Shown here: piece by piece, positions 10,964 through 19,721 of the stretch | Numbering within the stretch: the stretch's first letter is position 1 | Layout of the letters: every line of letters begins with the position of its first letter | DNA from: Halothece sp. PCC 7418 | GTDB taxonomy: Bacteria > Cyanobacteriota > Cyanobacteriia > Cyanobacteriales > Rubidibacteraceae | Assembly: GCF_000317635.1 (NCBI RefSeq) | Contig: NC_019779.1 | Coordinates: forward strand, 496,001 to 560,000 | Reading direction: 5' to 3' | Length of the DNA stretch: 64,000 bases | The notes under the pieces: generated by a model | What the model was told of the DNA's origin: nothing | What the model saw: the letters and a program-made list of their open reading frames with translations, nothing else | Databases searched by the model: none | Translations under genes and position numbers: made by a program

Positions 10964-12211
10964 TTACTCTTGACTTGTCTGATTTGCCTGTCCCATTCGT
11001 TCTGCGATACTTGGTAAATCAATCCCCGTGCTTTCTCGCAACTGTTCGGTAAAAGCTGCTAATTTTGTGGCATTCCCCCCTTTCGCTGGATCAATCACCG
11101 TTACCTTCTGCACATCAATTTCAGGAACTGTACTCACCATATTAGATAAAAGGGGTTCCAATTTCTGGAAGAGGAAAATTTCTCGGGCGTTTTCTCCCGC
11201 AGCATTCCAAGACTTGGCGAGACTGCGTAACCCTTCCGCTTGCGCTTTCCCATCCTCAATGATGCTCGCTGCTTGTCCTTTGGCTTCTGCTTGCGCCCGT
11301 TGACAGTCTGCTTCGGCGGGGGCGACCACATCCGCTTGTAACTGTTGTTCTACTTGTTTCCGTCGTTCCCGTTGTACCGCTAAATCGGCTTGAGTGCGGG
11401 CGACTTCCGCTGCAATTTCGGATTCGGCTTCCGCGATTCCCGCTTCTCTCTGAGTAAGGGCATTTTGTAAGCGACGGTTGGCTTCAGCGCGAACTTTTGC
11501 AATTTGGGCTTCCACTTGACGCAGAGAAGTATTTTTCTCGTTTTCTGTTGATTGCAATGCGGATTCGGTTTTGGTTCTCGCTTCTGCAATCCGAGCATCT
11601 CGGAGTAAATCTGCTCGTTGTTTGCGCCCAATGGAGTTAAGATAGTTTACCTCATCAGAAATGTTCTGAATTTGTAAGTTATCTAAGACTAACCCTAACT
11701 TTTGTAAGTCGTCTTCTGCTTCTTCTAATAAACTCCGAGCAAACGCCATTTTATCTTCATTCACTTGTTCTGGGGTGAGGCTCGCCAGTACCCCTCTTAA
11801 ATTTCCTTCTAGGGTTTGTTGAGCAATCTTTTCAATTTGCTTTTGGCTTTTCCCTAATAACCGCTCGATCGCGTTGTGAATCGTCGGTTCTTCTCCAGCC
11901 ACTTTAATATTCGCGACTCCATCCACTTTTAAAGGAATCCCCCCTTTCGAGTAAGCATTGGTCACTTTCAACTCAATAATCATGTTGGTAAGATTCATCC
12001 GAAACACTTTTTCTAACAAAGGTTTGCGGATACTACTTCCCCCTTTCACCAAGCGATAACCAACGCTTTTATCACCAGCGACGGCTTGACGAGTTCCAGC
12101 AAAAATCAAAATTTCACTGGGCTGACAAATGTAATATAAATTTTTAATCACGAGACCAATCGTTCCCGCACCGCCGAATAATAGAACCAGTAAAGTTAAA
12201 ATCGCAGTCAT
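10964..12211 (-). CDS. Flotillin-like SPFH/band 7 protein (second copy)
   Basis: A 415-residue membrane-anchored scaffold of the flotillin family: N-terminal hydrophobic segment (about 3-27), SPFH/band 7 domain (about 30-200), then a long coiled coil rich in A, E, Q and R with EAES/AEA repeats, and a C-terminal oligomerisation tail. Flotillins organise membrane microdomains; direct activity is unknown. Its ATG overlaps the stop of the preceding flotillin gene by 4 bp, so the two are translationally coupled and probably form a hetero-oligomer. Confidence 0.9.
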   Translation of the reverse strand: MTAILTLLVLLFGGAGTIGLVIKNLYYICQPSEILIFAGTRQAVAGDKSVGYRLVKGGSSIRKPLLEKVFRMNLTNMIIELKVTNAYSKGGIPLKVDGVANIKVAGEEPTIHNAIERLLGKSQKQIEKIAQQTLEGNLRGVLASLTPEQVNEDKMAFARSLLEEAEDDLQKLGLVLDNLQIQNISDEVNYLNSIGRKQRADLLRDARIAEARTKTESALQSTENEKNTSLRQVEAQIAKVRAEANRRLQNALTQREAGIAEAESEIAAEVARTQADLAVQRERRKQVEQQLQADVVAPAEADCQRAQAEAKGQAASIIEDGKAQAEGLRSLAKSWNAAGENAREIFLFQKLEPLLSNMVSTVPEIDVQKVTVIDPAKGGNATKLAAFTEQLRESTGIDLPSIAERMGQANQTSQE

Positions 12212-13575
12212 ACTTCTTCCTCCTCCATTTGGCTTGGTTCAGCAACTTCAGTCTTTTTTCCACTGAGAGTAATCCCGAGGGTTTCTTCCGATTGTTGTAA
12301 AAACTGACGAATCATTTCAGGATAGGCATTAGACAGAGACGCAAGGGCTTTACCATCGCCATTATCAATCACAGTTACTTCGCCTAAATGCAAGCGATGA
12401 GGGACTTTTGCTGCTTGTTTCAAAATCATGTCCATCTGTTGCACTAAGAATAACTCTGAAGCATCAACCCCCGTATCTTGCCAAATTTGGGCTAACATTT
12501 CGTTCACTTCGGCTGAGGCTTTGGTATCTTCAGCAAGTTTAGCTGCATTCCCTTTCGCTTGTAATTCGTCTGCTTTTTGTTTGGCTTGTGCAGGTAAAAT
12601 TTCATCCACTTCTAAACGAGCCTTTTCCAGTTGCGCCCGAACCGCCTGTAATTCTTGTTGGGCGCGGGCTTTGGCTTCCTTGGCTGCTGCGGTGGTGCGT
12701 TCTTCTTCGACCCTTGCTTCTTTCTCAACTTCTGCTTTAATCCGTCGTAGTTCGTTTTCTTTTTCTTGAACTGCGGTGCGGGTTTCCGTTTCTGCAACTT
12801 CCGCTTGGCGATCGCAGTCGGCTTCAATTTGTTCGGCTTCTGCAACCGCGTTAGATTCAGCAATTTCCGCATCTCGAACAATGGTGGCAATTTGTCGCCG
12901 TCCAATAGAGTTAAGATAATCCACCTCATCCGAGACACTTTGAATTTTTAGCGTATCCAGTTGTAAGCCCAGTTTCGCTAAATCCCCACTGACATCATTG
13001 GCAATGCGGGCTGCAAATTCTAAACGGTCTTCGTTTAACTGTTCGGGTGTCAGTGTCGCCACAACGCCCCGTAAATTTCCTTCGAGGGTTTCTCTTGCCA
13101 CACGGGAAATCTCACCGCGATCGCGCCCTAAAAAGCGTTCAATGGCATTTCCCACCAATGACCAATCCCCAGAAATCTTAACATTAGCAATGGCTTGAAT
13201 ATTGAGAGGAGTTCCTCCTTTGGCATAAGCATTGGTTACTTCAATGGGAATCGGTAAGGTGGTTAAATCCATGGTTTCCACTTGTTCCAAAATCGGAATC
13301 CTAAAAGCCCGTCCCCCATAAATCACCTTATACCCTAGTTCCTGACCATCTTGGCGTTTATATTTCCGACCCGAAATAATCAAAATTTTATTGGGATCAC
13401 AAATTTGGACACAAGCATTGATCATACCCACTAAAATAATTGCAGCCACAATAACAACTGTAATTCCGAAGCCAAAACCCAAAGAATTACTATTATTGCT
13501 TTGCGCCAAAATCGGGGGGGAGGAAACTTCTATCACCGTTTCTGTTTTGAGTTCTTTGTCTAATTGCTGAACCAT
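12208..13575 (-). CDS. Flotillin-like SPFH/band 7 protein (first copy)
   Basis: A 455-residue paralogue of the next gene: cytoplasmic N-terminus of about 30 residues, one membrane segment (about 31-55, GFGITVVIVAAIILVGM), SPFH domain, and a coiled coil with alternating E/A/R/K. The SPFH block shares stretches such as EVTNAYAKGGTPL and RETLEGNLRGVVATLTPEQ with the downstream protein. Second gene of a compact minus-strand operon NfeD-flotillin-flotillin, with 25 bp to the NfeD-like gene. In many bacteria NfeD and flotillin genes pair this way. Confidence 0.9.
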   Translation of the reverse strand: MVQQLDKELKTETVIEVSSPPILAQSNNSNSLGFGFGITVVIVAAIILVGMINACVQICDPNKILIISGRKYKRQDGQELGYKVIYGGRAFRIPILEQVETMDLTTLPIPIEVTNAYAKGGTPLNIQAIANVKISGDWSLVGNAIERFLGRDRGEISRVARETLEGNLRGVVATLTPEQLNEDRLEFAARIANDVSGDLAKLGLQLDTLKIQSVSDEVDYLNSIGRRQIATIVRDAEIAESNAVAEAEQIEADCDRQAEVAETETRTAVQEKENELRRIKAEVEKEARVEEERTTAAAKEAKARAQQELQAVRAQLEKARLEVDEILPAQAKQKADELQAKGNAAKLAEDTKASAEVNEMLAQIWQDTGVDASELFLVQQMDMILKQAAKVPHRLHLGEVTVIDNGDGKALASLSNAYPEMIRQFLQQSEETLGITLSGKKTEVAEPSQMEEEEV

Positions 13576-13600
13576 AATTTCAGATTTTCTCCCGTTCTAT

Positions 13601-14248
13601 TTATTGATCCTTCAAATTATCGGTTGAGACCACCCACACTCGGTTCTCTTGACAAGAAACAACGAGAACTTCTTCTCCTTGTTGAAATTGTCGATCTTGT
13701 TCGGTCATCGCAGAAAATCCTACCCTTGACCCTTTGACAGAAAGTTGGACTTTCCCCCGACTATTGGCATCAAAGGGAATTTCTACCGTCCCGATCACAC
13801 CCACTAAATCATCCGTGCGAGTAAAACTATTGGTATAATTTCCGCCTAAAACTCGCAATAACCAAGCCATTGCTGTACCAATGGTTAATCCCATAACAAC
13901 CGCAATCAGAGCGATCAAGACAACGCCTAAATTCGGTTGTAACCAAGTTAAGGCTAAGCCAGTTAAGCCGAAAAAACAGATCCCAAATGTCCAAAATTTA
14001 AAGCTAAAAATTGTCAGCCAGAGTGTTTGTTGCTGAGAAGGATTACCGAGCCAAGGATTATATTTCTTTTCTCTTTTGCCTTGATTTGTTCCGAAATCAA
14101 TATCATCAAAATCGGCTTCTGCATCCACATCAGCATCCATCTCAAAATCGGCTTCGGTATCAAAATCAAAGCCCTCGAAACCACCAGATACCGATAACGC
14201 AACGAAAACGCCACCAATTAAGGCACAGGCTAAATAAATAACAAGCAT
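13601..14248 (-). CDS. NfeD-like membrane protein
   Basis: A 215-residue protein with an N-terminal hydrophobic segment, an acidic spacer rich in D and E (about 25-55), two to three membrane helices (about 78-135) and a C-terminal OB-fold domain (GVIGTVEIPFDANSRGKVQL). This is the layout of the short NfeD class, which lacks the ClpP-like protease domain. First gene of the flotillin operon, so it probably works with those proteins in membrane microdomains. ATG start at 14248; no strong ribosome site. Confidence 0.85.
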   Translation of the reverse strand: MLVIYLACALIGGVFVALSVSGGFEGFDFDTEADFEMDADVDAEADFDDIDFGTNQGKREKKYNPWLGNPSQQQTLWLTIFSFKFWTFGICFFGLTGLALTWLQPNLGVVLIALIAVVMGLTIGTAMAWLLRVLGGNYTNSFTRTDDLVGVIGTVEIPFDANSRGKVQLSVKGSRVGFSAMTEQDRQFQQGEEVLVVSCQENRVWVVSTDNLKDQ

Positions 14249-14617
14249 TATCTTTAATAAAGAGGCTTTGGTAGAAGCAGAGAAAGGCTCTCTACTCAGT
14301 TACGTTTTTACTTTAAACCAGCTTGGTCTTAAAATTGCCAAAATCATTGTGTTCGATCATACAAAAAAGCAAAATATTTATATTTCTTAATTTTTGTTCT
14401 TTGTTATTGGGTCTTGGTTCTTTGCTCGCCTCAGGAACACATTACGGAAAATTATAGGTTTTTTTAATTGCAATTCAGATGTCAAACTGTCTAAGGTAAA
14501 CTAGATCAGTAACCATGGAAAGCCTTCCTATTCGTGGGTTTGATAACTGGTCACTGGTCACTGGTCACTGCTATAACTGACCGTACCTTAGTATCAAGTC
14601 GAATTAAATAGAACTCT
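14249..14617. other. Intergenic region between divergent nfeD-like gene and malQ
   Basis: 369 bp without a supported gene. It is A/T-rich and must hold both promoters, but no clear -35/-10 pair could be fixed. At 14547-14567 there are three CTGGTCA heptamers preceded by TGATAA, the same repeat family as at 62-145. Confidence 0.7.
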
Positions 14618-16120
14618 ATGCAACTTGACCGAGCAAGCGGAATTTTACTTCATCCCACCTCCTTTCCCAGTCGCTACGGAATTGGAGATTTGGGGGGAGA
14701 AGCCTATGAATTTGTTGATTTTTTAGCAGGAAGCGGACAGACTGTATGGCAAGTGCTTCCCTTGGGACCGACGGGGTTTGGAAATTCTCCTTATTTATCT
14801 TATTCAGCATTAGCGGGAAATCCTTTATTAATCAGTCCCGATAAACTCGTTGAGGAAGGGTTATTAACCCATGAAGAAGTGGATCAATTTCCCAACTTAC
14901 CCGAAGAAAGAGTAGATTTTGATCGCGTGGAAGCCATCAAAATGCCCCTTCTGCGTCAAGCCTTTGAACGGTTTGCCAAACTCCCCGAAGATCAACGCGG
15001 TCCCTACCATGATTTCTGTAATCAACATAGCTATTGGGTGGAAGATTTTGCCTTCTTTATGGCGTTAAAAGAAGCCCATAATGGGATTAGCTGGCATGAA
15101 TGGGAAGAAGGACTCGCCAAGCGCGATCCCAACACCCTACAAAAATGGAAAGAACATCTGGGATGGGAGATTTATTACCATAAATATCTCCAATTTGAGT
15201 TTTATCGCCAATGGCAAAACTTAAAAAACTATGCCAACGAGCGACAAATTAAGATCCTAGGCGATATTCCCATTTACGTCGCTCATGACAGCATGGCGGT
15301 TTGGGTGCACCAAGATATCTTTTGTCTGGATCCAGAAACTTGCCAACCCTCTTTAATGGCGGGTGTTCCCCCCGATTACTTCAGTGAAGGCGGACAGTTA
15401 TGGGGGAATCCCGTTTATAACTGGGAACAAGTGGAAGCCAATGGGTTTGATTGGTGGTTAAATCGCTTTGAAGGGACGCTGGATTATGTAGATTTACTCC
15501 GAATCGACCATTTCCGAGGCTTTGAGTCCTTCTGGGCGGTTCCCCAAGGAGAAAAAGATGCGCGGAATGGTCATTGGGTACAAGCCCCTGGTGAGAAGTT
15601 CTTTAAGATTTTGCGGGAACGTCTCGGTGAATTGCCCATTGTCGCTGAAGATTTAGGGATTATTACTTCCAATGTGGAGGCTCTACGAGCACAGTTTAAT
15701 TTCCCAGGAATGAAAGTCTTACACTTTGCCTTTGATTCGGGTCCGGAAAATCCTTATTTACCCTTTAATTATCATGACCGTAACTGTTTGGTTTATACGG
15801 GAACCCATGATAATGATACAACGGTTGGCTGGTACAAGAAGCGTAATGCGGAACAAAAAGAAACGGTGCGTCAGTTTGTTGGCGGTATTTCTTCGGAAGG
15901 GGTGCACTGGAGTTTGATTCGGGTGGCTCTAGGATCAGTGGCAAATCAGGCGATGATTCCCCTCCAAGATATTTTAGGCTTGGGGAGTGAGGCGCGGATG
16001 AATACGCCCAGTCAGTTAGGAGAAAATTGGGCGTGGCGTTATCGTCGTGATGAGTTGACGAATGAGTTGCGCGATCGATTGGGAATGTTAACCGAACTCT
16101 ATGGTCGCGCTCCCAGTTAG
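14618..16120 (+). CDS. malQ: 4-alpha-glucanotransferase (amylomaltase)
   Basis: Transfers alpha-1,4-glucan segments between chains in glycogen and maltodextrin metabolism. The 500 residues give a full GH77 enzyme: SGILLHPTSFPSRYGIGDLG at the start, LLRIDHFRGFESFW with the nucleophile aspartate, PIVAEDLGIIT with the acid/base glutamate and TGTHDNDTTVGW with the third acidic residue. ATG start at 14618. Isolated in this window, with no glycogen genes nearby. Convergent with the RCK channel gene. Confidence 0.97.
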   Translation: MQLDRASGILLHPTSFPSRYGIGDLGGEAYEFVDFLAGSGQTVWQVLPLGPTGFGNSPYLSYSALAGNPLLISPDKLVEEGLLTHEEVDQFPNLPEERVDFDRVEAIKMPLLRQAFERFAKLPEDQRGPYHDFCNQHSYWVEDFAFFMALKEAHNGISWHEWEEGLAKRDPNTLQKWKEHLGWEIYYHKYLQFEFYRQWQNLKNYANERQIKILGDIPIYVAHDSMAVWVHQDIFCLDPETCQPSLMAGVPPDYFSEGGQLWGNPVYNWEQVEANGFDWWLNRFEGTLDYVDLLRIDHFRGFESFWAVPQGEKDARNGHWVQAPGEKFFKILRERLGELPIVAEDLGIITSNVEALRAQFNFPGMKVLHFAFDSGPENPYLPFNYHDRNCLVYTGTHDNDTTVGWYKKRNAEQKETVRQFVGGISSEGVHWSLIRVALGSVANQAMIPLQDILGLGSEARMNTPSQLGENWAWRYRRDELTNELRDRLGMLTELYGRAPS

Positions 16121-16138
16121 ACTAGATTAGCAGGAGTT

Positions 16139-16155
16139 AGGGAGTTTTTCTCCCT
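16139..16155. terminator. Hairpin between convergent malQ and channel gene
   Basis: AGGGAG, TTTTT loop, CTCCCT. It sits 19 bp after the malQ stop and 14 bp before the channel gene stop on the other strand, so it could act in both directions. The stem is short and no T-run follows. Confidence 0.45.
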
Positions 16156-16168
16156 GCTCTCACTTGTG

Positions 16169-17854
16169 TTAGCTGGCATGATAAAACAAAGATAAATTTA
16201 ATTCAGTTGCTGGGATGGTTAGATACAAAATATCACCTGCGGTTAAATAGGTGTTCAGCAGTTGCCAACCATGGCGAGTTTTTTTCCCAGTTTCTAAATA
16301 GAGGGGAACAAAGTTTGCTTCCATCGCGCTATCTCTAACTAACTGATGACAAAAGGGATGCTGTGGGGTAATGCGGGTCGAGAGACAAACCCACAACAAA
16401 TCCCCATGTAGCCCATTCCCCAGAATTTTACCGCCCAAAGCAGCAGCAGCAAAGGCAGGGGTAGAAATATCCGTGGGACAGAGGACGTTTTGAAACTGAA
16501 AGACTTCTTGCACCGAATCGGTTAAGTCTGGGTTTTGATTGCGGACAATCACGGGAACATTGCCTTGTAAAGCCTTTGCTGTCAGCGCAATTTCAACATT
16601 CACCATATCATCACTGGTGACGGCAAAAATCGCTTCTGCTTTGCGTAAGTTGGCAGCTTCGAGGGTCGCTTCTAAATTGGCATCTTCTAAAATGAGAGGC
16701 ACGCCCAACGATCGCGCAGTGTGGAGAAATCGATTTTCGCGATCGCGCTCGATGACAATCACATCATGATTATGTTGGTGCAGATATTCCATGATCCGCA
16801 TTCCAATTCCCCCTAAGCCACAAATAATATAATGACCGTGCGTTGGAAGACGCGCCACATCCCAAAACTCCTTAAAGCGACTCCCCAGAACAAAATCGTT
16901 AATGAGAGCATAGCAAATGCCAATCACCCCCGCCCCCACAATCATCATGAAAGCGGTGAAAATTTTAATGAGATTATGTGCATCCTCAGCAACTTGTTCT
17001 TGTCCGCCTGCGCCTGTAATCATGCCCACAGAAAAGTAAAGCGCATCGACAATCGAGGTGTTTAAGTTGGTGGAAACATAAGTCGCCGTAGCGATAAAAA
17101 TGGTAACGAGTAAACTTAAGGTTACGACAGCAACGGGACGGGCGTGGTGATGAAATAAAGGCAAACGGGTGATGGTTTTAATCAATCGCCTCAAGCGTTG
17201 ACGAGAGGTTTTGCTGATCTCGGGTTGAATGCCAATCATCACGCGATCGCCCATTTTTAAGCGTTTTCCTGCAATAATCGCTGCAACTAAATTATCATCT
17301 CCATGGCGAGGTAAATAGTGAATCAACATCTGTTTGCGATTTTCCCAGAGTTCATTCAGGGGCGAGCCTAACCAAGGATGATCGGCATGAATAATTTCTT
17401 CGCGAATCGGCCAAGTTTGATGATAAAGTTCAAGTTGTCCGATGGCTTGATTCCCCATGGCAGCAAAGGCGAAAATGGGAGCAGCCAGTGAGGAAACGCT
17501 GAGACTAAAATGATTGGGAAGCATTTGATCCAACCGTTGCCCTAAACTGTGGTTATACAAGCGGTTGACAATGCGAACTTCAGGATTGAGTAAACGGGCT
17601 TGGGTGAGAATGGCAAGATTGACGGCATCATCATTTCCAGCGAGAACAAGACTTTGTGCGGATTCGATGCCCGCTTTGGTTAACGTCGTGCGCGATCGCG
17701 CATCACCGACAATAATATCTTGCTGATACTCCGATTCTGGCAAAGGATAATCACTCACCCCCGCCACAGCAACCCCTTGCTTTTGCAACAGCACAAAAAT
17801 CTTGTAGCCCGTACGCCCTAAGCCACAAATAATAATCCTTGGCTTCATTCTCAC
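16169..17854 (-). CDS. Cation channel with RCK domains on both sides of a single pore
   Basis: 561 residues: an N-terminal Rossmann RCK/TrkA-N domain (ICGLGRTGYKIF), a TrkA-C-like part to about 225, one membrane helix (about 242-265), a pore loop, a second membrane helix (about 295-320) and a second RCK domain (ICGLGGIGMRIMEYL) with its own TrkA-C. This is the fold of ligand-gated potassium channels. The filter position, near residues 277-285, reads MITGAGGQ in place of the TVGYG type of potassium channels, so ion choice is open. ATG start at 17854 or the ATG two codons later; GGAGGTGA just upstream is a strong ribosome site. Confidence 0.85.
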   Translation of the reverse strand: MRMKPRIIICGLGRTGYKIFVLLQKQGVAVAGVSDYPLPESEYQQDIIVGDARSRTTLTKAGIESAQSLVLAGNDDAVNLAILTQARLLNPEVRIVNRLYNHSLGQRLDQMLPNHFSLSVSSLAAPIFAFAAMGNQAIGQLELYHQTWPIREEIIHADHPWLGSPLNELWENRKQMLIHYLPRHGDDNLVAAIIAGKRLKMGDRVMIGIQPEISKTSRQRLRRLIKTITRLPLFHHHARPVAVVTLSLLVTIFIATATYVSTNLNTSIVDALYFSVGMITGAGGQEQVAEDAHNLIKIFTAFMMIVGAGVIGICYALINDFVLGSRFKEFWDVARLPTHGHYIICGLGGIGMRIMEYLHQHNHDVIVIERDRENRFLHTARSLGVPLILEDANLEATLEAANLRKAEAIFAVTSDDMVNVEIALTAKALQGNVPVIVRNQNPDLTDSVQEVFQFQNVLCPTDISTPAFAAAALGGKILGNGLHGDLLWVCLSTRITPQHPFCHQLVRDSAMEANFVPLYLETGKKTRHGWQLLNTYLTAGDILYLTIPATELNLSLFYHAS

Positions 17855-17949
17855 CTCCTCTCCCGCCTCTTAGTTGCCAAATCCAGATTGATACGCTAGA
17901 ATAGATAGTCGGGCTTGTTTTTGGATTTGCACCTGTTTTTTCCATCAGA

Positions 17950-18004
17950 GTAACTGCTTTCTAGTTACACTGGTTGTCCTACCCACAACCGAAATTGATT
18001 TTCG
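17950..18004. other. Three consecutive short stem-loops
   Basis: GTAACT/AGTTAC (17950-17968), GGTTGT/ACAACC (17972-17990) and CGAAA/TTTCG (17990-18004) follow one another almost without gaps, each with a 5-7 nt loop. They lie in the divergent region between the channel gene and rbp. They could be part of a structured leader or small RNA, or chance; no promoter or terminator was identified with them. Confidence 0.35.
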
Positions 18005-18096
18005 AGGGTAGCAAAAATAGCAAATTCATGATAGCTTAAGAAAGAGTGTAAAAAAATTGTAATAATTTTGAGTACAGTTACTGCTAAATTTAGACT

Positions 18097-18327
18097 GAAT
18101 TCCGCGTGCGCGGTTTGCGTTATTCCCATCGTCAAGGTAACACGCGCGAAAAAAGGAATTGAGGAACTTTAATCAATTGGCAAGCTGAGTTGGAATTGAT
18201 GATTCAAGAAAAAACACGATTCATGGAACAAAGCAGGTTAGACATTAATTTATTGCAGACAAAGTTCCTTAGTTTGAAGTCAAAGATTACGCCTTCCTAT
18301 ACGGAAGGCGCCTACTTTGACCGTTGA
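18097..18327 (+). pseudogene. Possible decayed small ORF upstream of rbp
   Basis: The frame from 18097 reads as protein-like text (RGLRYSHRQGNTREK), meets TGA at 18160, then continues in the same frame as WQAELELMIQEKTRFMEQ and onward to TGA at 18325. An intact 42-codon ORF begins at ATG 18199. Shifting frame at the A-run near 18150 bridges the stop with KELRNFNQLAS before a second shift, which suggests two compensating indels in an old gene. I do not recognise the family. It could also be a short real gene starting at 18199. The stretch 17855-18385 otherwise holds only stem-loops. Confidence 0.35.
18279..18321. other. Strong hairpin in the rbp leader region
   Basis: GTCAAAG (18279-18285) pairs with CTTTGAC (18315-18321), and inside it CGCCTTCC (18290-18297) pairs with GGAAGGCG (18303-18310) around a TATAC loop, leaving a symmetrical 4/4 internal loop. 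It ends 64 bp before the rbp ATG. It could be a 5' UTR control element or the terminator of whatever preceded it. Confidence 0.55.
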
Positions 18328-18385
18328 TGAATAGTAACTGTATTAAAAAGTTTTTGACTAGTTAAATAATAGTGAGGTATTTCTT

Positions 18386-18880
18386 ATGTCTGTACGTCTT
18401 TACGTGGGCAATTTACCAAAAGATACAGTAGAAAGACAAGAACTGCAAGAAGTTTTTGGCGAGGCGGATGAGTCTTTATCCATTAAAGTGATTAAAGACC
18501 GCAAAACTGGAAACTGTCGTGGGTTTGCTTTTGTCACTGTTCCTAATGATGAAAAAGCAGAAGAAATTATTGAAAAATATAATGGTCAGACCTTCCGAGA
18601 AAATGCTTTAAAGATTGAAAAAGCACAGCCTCGGAATAAAAACAAAGGTGATGAAAATGCAGCAGAAGGGGGAGAAAAAGAGGGATCAGAAGCCCGTGAA
18701 TCTTCTCGTCCGACCAAGCAGAAAAACAAAGAAGGTGGATCAAAACGACGGGGGAAAGGGAATAAAAAATCCAAACAACCGGCAACGACCAGCAGTGGTA
18801 ACACCTCTAACCAACCAGATCCCCGTTGGGCTGATGAACTGGCAAAACTTAAAGAAATGCTCAGTGCAGTTGAGAAATAA
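18386..18880 (+). CDS. RRM-type RNA-binding protein
   Basis: Residues 1-80 form one RNA recognition motif with RNP2 LYVGNLP and RNP1 RGFAFVTV, typical of the cyanobacterial Rbp family, many of which respond to cold. The remaining 84 residues are a hydrophilic tail rich in K, E, G and S, longer than the short glycine tail of most Rbp proteins. ATG start preceded by GTGAGGTATTTCTT, a good ribosome site. A structured leader lies upstream, which would fit post-transcriptional control, but that is inference. Confidence 0.92.
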   Translation: MSVRLYVGNLPKDTVERQELQEVFGEADESLSIKVIKDRKTGNCRGFAFVTVPNDEKAEEIIEKYNGQTFRENALKIEKAQPRNKNKGDENAAEGGEKEGSEARESSRPTKQKNKEGGSKRRGKGNKKSKQPATTSSGNTSNQPDPRWADELAKLKEMLSAVEK

Positions 18881-18892
18881 CTCTCGTTGTTA

Positions 18893-19021
18893 TTTGTTCT
18901 TTGGAAAAATTTAGTAACGAATTAGGAATCAATAACCAAAGTGATGTTATACCACTTTTAAAAAAGAAAGACGACCTTGTAGGGTGGGCATTGCCCACCC
19001 TACTTTTTTCATGATTAATTA
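18893..19021. repeat. 128-bp direct repeat, left copy
   Basis: Matches 19722-19849 with one single-base indel and about four substitutions over 128 bp. It runs from TTTGTTCTTTGG to CATGATTAATTA and contains a complete terminator hairpin. The two copies bracket exactly the toxin-antitoxin genes. Confidence 0.93.
18979..19009 (+). terminator. Rho-independent terminator after rbp
   Basis: GTAGGGTGGGC, ATT loop, GCCCACCCTAC (11-bp perfect stem) followed by TTTTTT, 98 bp after the rbp stop. Part of the left direct repeat. Confidence 0.85.
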
Positions 19022-19070
19022 GGGCTTGGAGGAAATTGCTACTTGTTGTCAAATCTGAAAGTATAATAAT

Positions 19071-19415
19071 ATGGCACGAAAAACTAGACCAATTTCGTGG
19101 ATTAAAGCTGCTCGGAAAGACTTTGAGGCTTTTCCTGCTGATGTACAATTGGAAGCAAAGCGAGCCCTAACAGTAATTGCAGATGGTGTAACCCCTGATA
19201 TTGCCAAGCCCTTAAAAGGTTTAGGTTCTGGTATCTCAGAGCTTGTTTTGAGAAATAGAGGCGATGCTTACCGTGTTGTCTATGCCTTACAACTTGATAC
19301 AGATATCTGGATTATTCATGCTTTTCAAAAAAAATCGAAGCGAGGGATTCAAACACCGAAAGAAGAAATTGATTTAGTTCGTCAAAGATTAAAGCGTTTG
19401 AAGGAGCAACTATGA
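19071..19415 (+). CDS. RelE/HigB-like toxin of a type II toxin-antitoxin pair
   Basis: A 114-residue protein of the phage-derived Gp49/HigB-like group in the RelE superfamily, whose members cleave mRNA. Family features: ARKDFEAFPADVQLEAKRAL helix, KPLKGLGSGISELVLRNRGDAYRVVY core strands and IHAFQKKSKRGIQTPK, which carries the usual basic catalytic-site residues. The toxin precedes its antitoxin, as in HigBA, and overlaps it by 4 bp. ATG start at 19071. The pair lies between direct repeats, a sign of a mobile or excisable cassette. Confidence 0.88.
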   Translation: MARKTRPISWIKAARKDFEAFPADVQLEAKRALTVIADGVTPDIAKPLKGLGSGISELVLRNRGDAYRVVYALQLDTDIWIIHAFQKKSKRGIQTPKEEIDLVRQRLKRLKEQL

Positions 19416-19711
19416 CACAAGATGATCTGGACTTGGTTCGAGGTAGTGGTAATATTTTTCGTGACTTTGGCGATCAAAATGCTGATCTAGAACAATTAAG
19501 ATGTTTACTAGCTGCGGAAATTATTAAAGTTCTTGATGAACAAGCACTAACTGTTCGGGAAGCAAGCCAGAGAAGTGGCTTTGCTGCAGCAGATTTCTCT
19601 AGAGTCCGTCAGGTAAATTTAGGTCGATTCACCGTTGATCATTTAATGTTGATGCTGGAACGGTTGGATCAGAAAGTGGAAGTAAGTGTTAAAGTGAAGC
19701 AACAAACTTGA
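19412..19711 (+). CDS. XRE/HigA-like antitoxin
   Basis: 99 residues with a helix-turn-helix (LTVREASQRSGFAAADFSRVRQVNLGRFTVDHLM) of the XRE type used by HigA antitoxins; it should bind the toxin and repress the operon. ATG start within the toxin's stop region (ATGA overlap), so the two are translationally coupled. No separate operator was identified. Confidence 0.87.
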   Translation: MTQDDLDLVRGSGNIFRDFGDQNADLEQLRCLLAAEIIKVLDEQALTVREASQRSGFAAADFSRVRQVNLGRFTVDHLMLMLERLDQKVEVSVKVKQQT

Positions 19712-19721
19712 TTGATATCTC

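Noticed and set aside
11028-13198. Several long open frames opposite the flotillin genes
   Set aside because: They are antisense shadows of highly biased A/E/Q/R codons in the coiled coils; the flotillin frames have clear domains.
18140-18165. Programmed -1 frameshift at an A AAA AAG run
   Set aside because: The heptamer is not phased with the zero frame (codons read GAA AAA AGG), so slippage of the known kind is not expected; indel decay is simpler.
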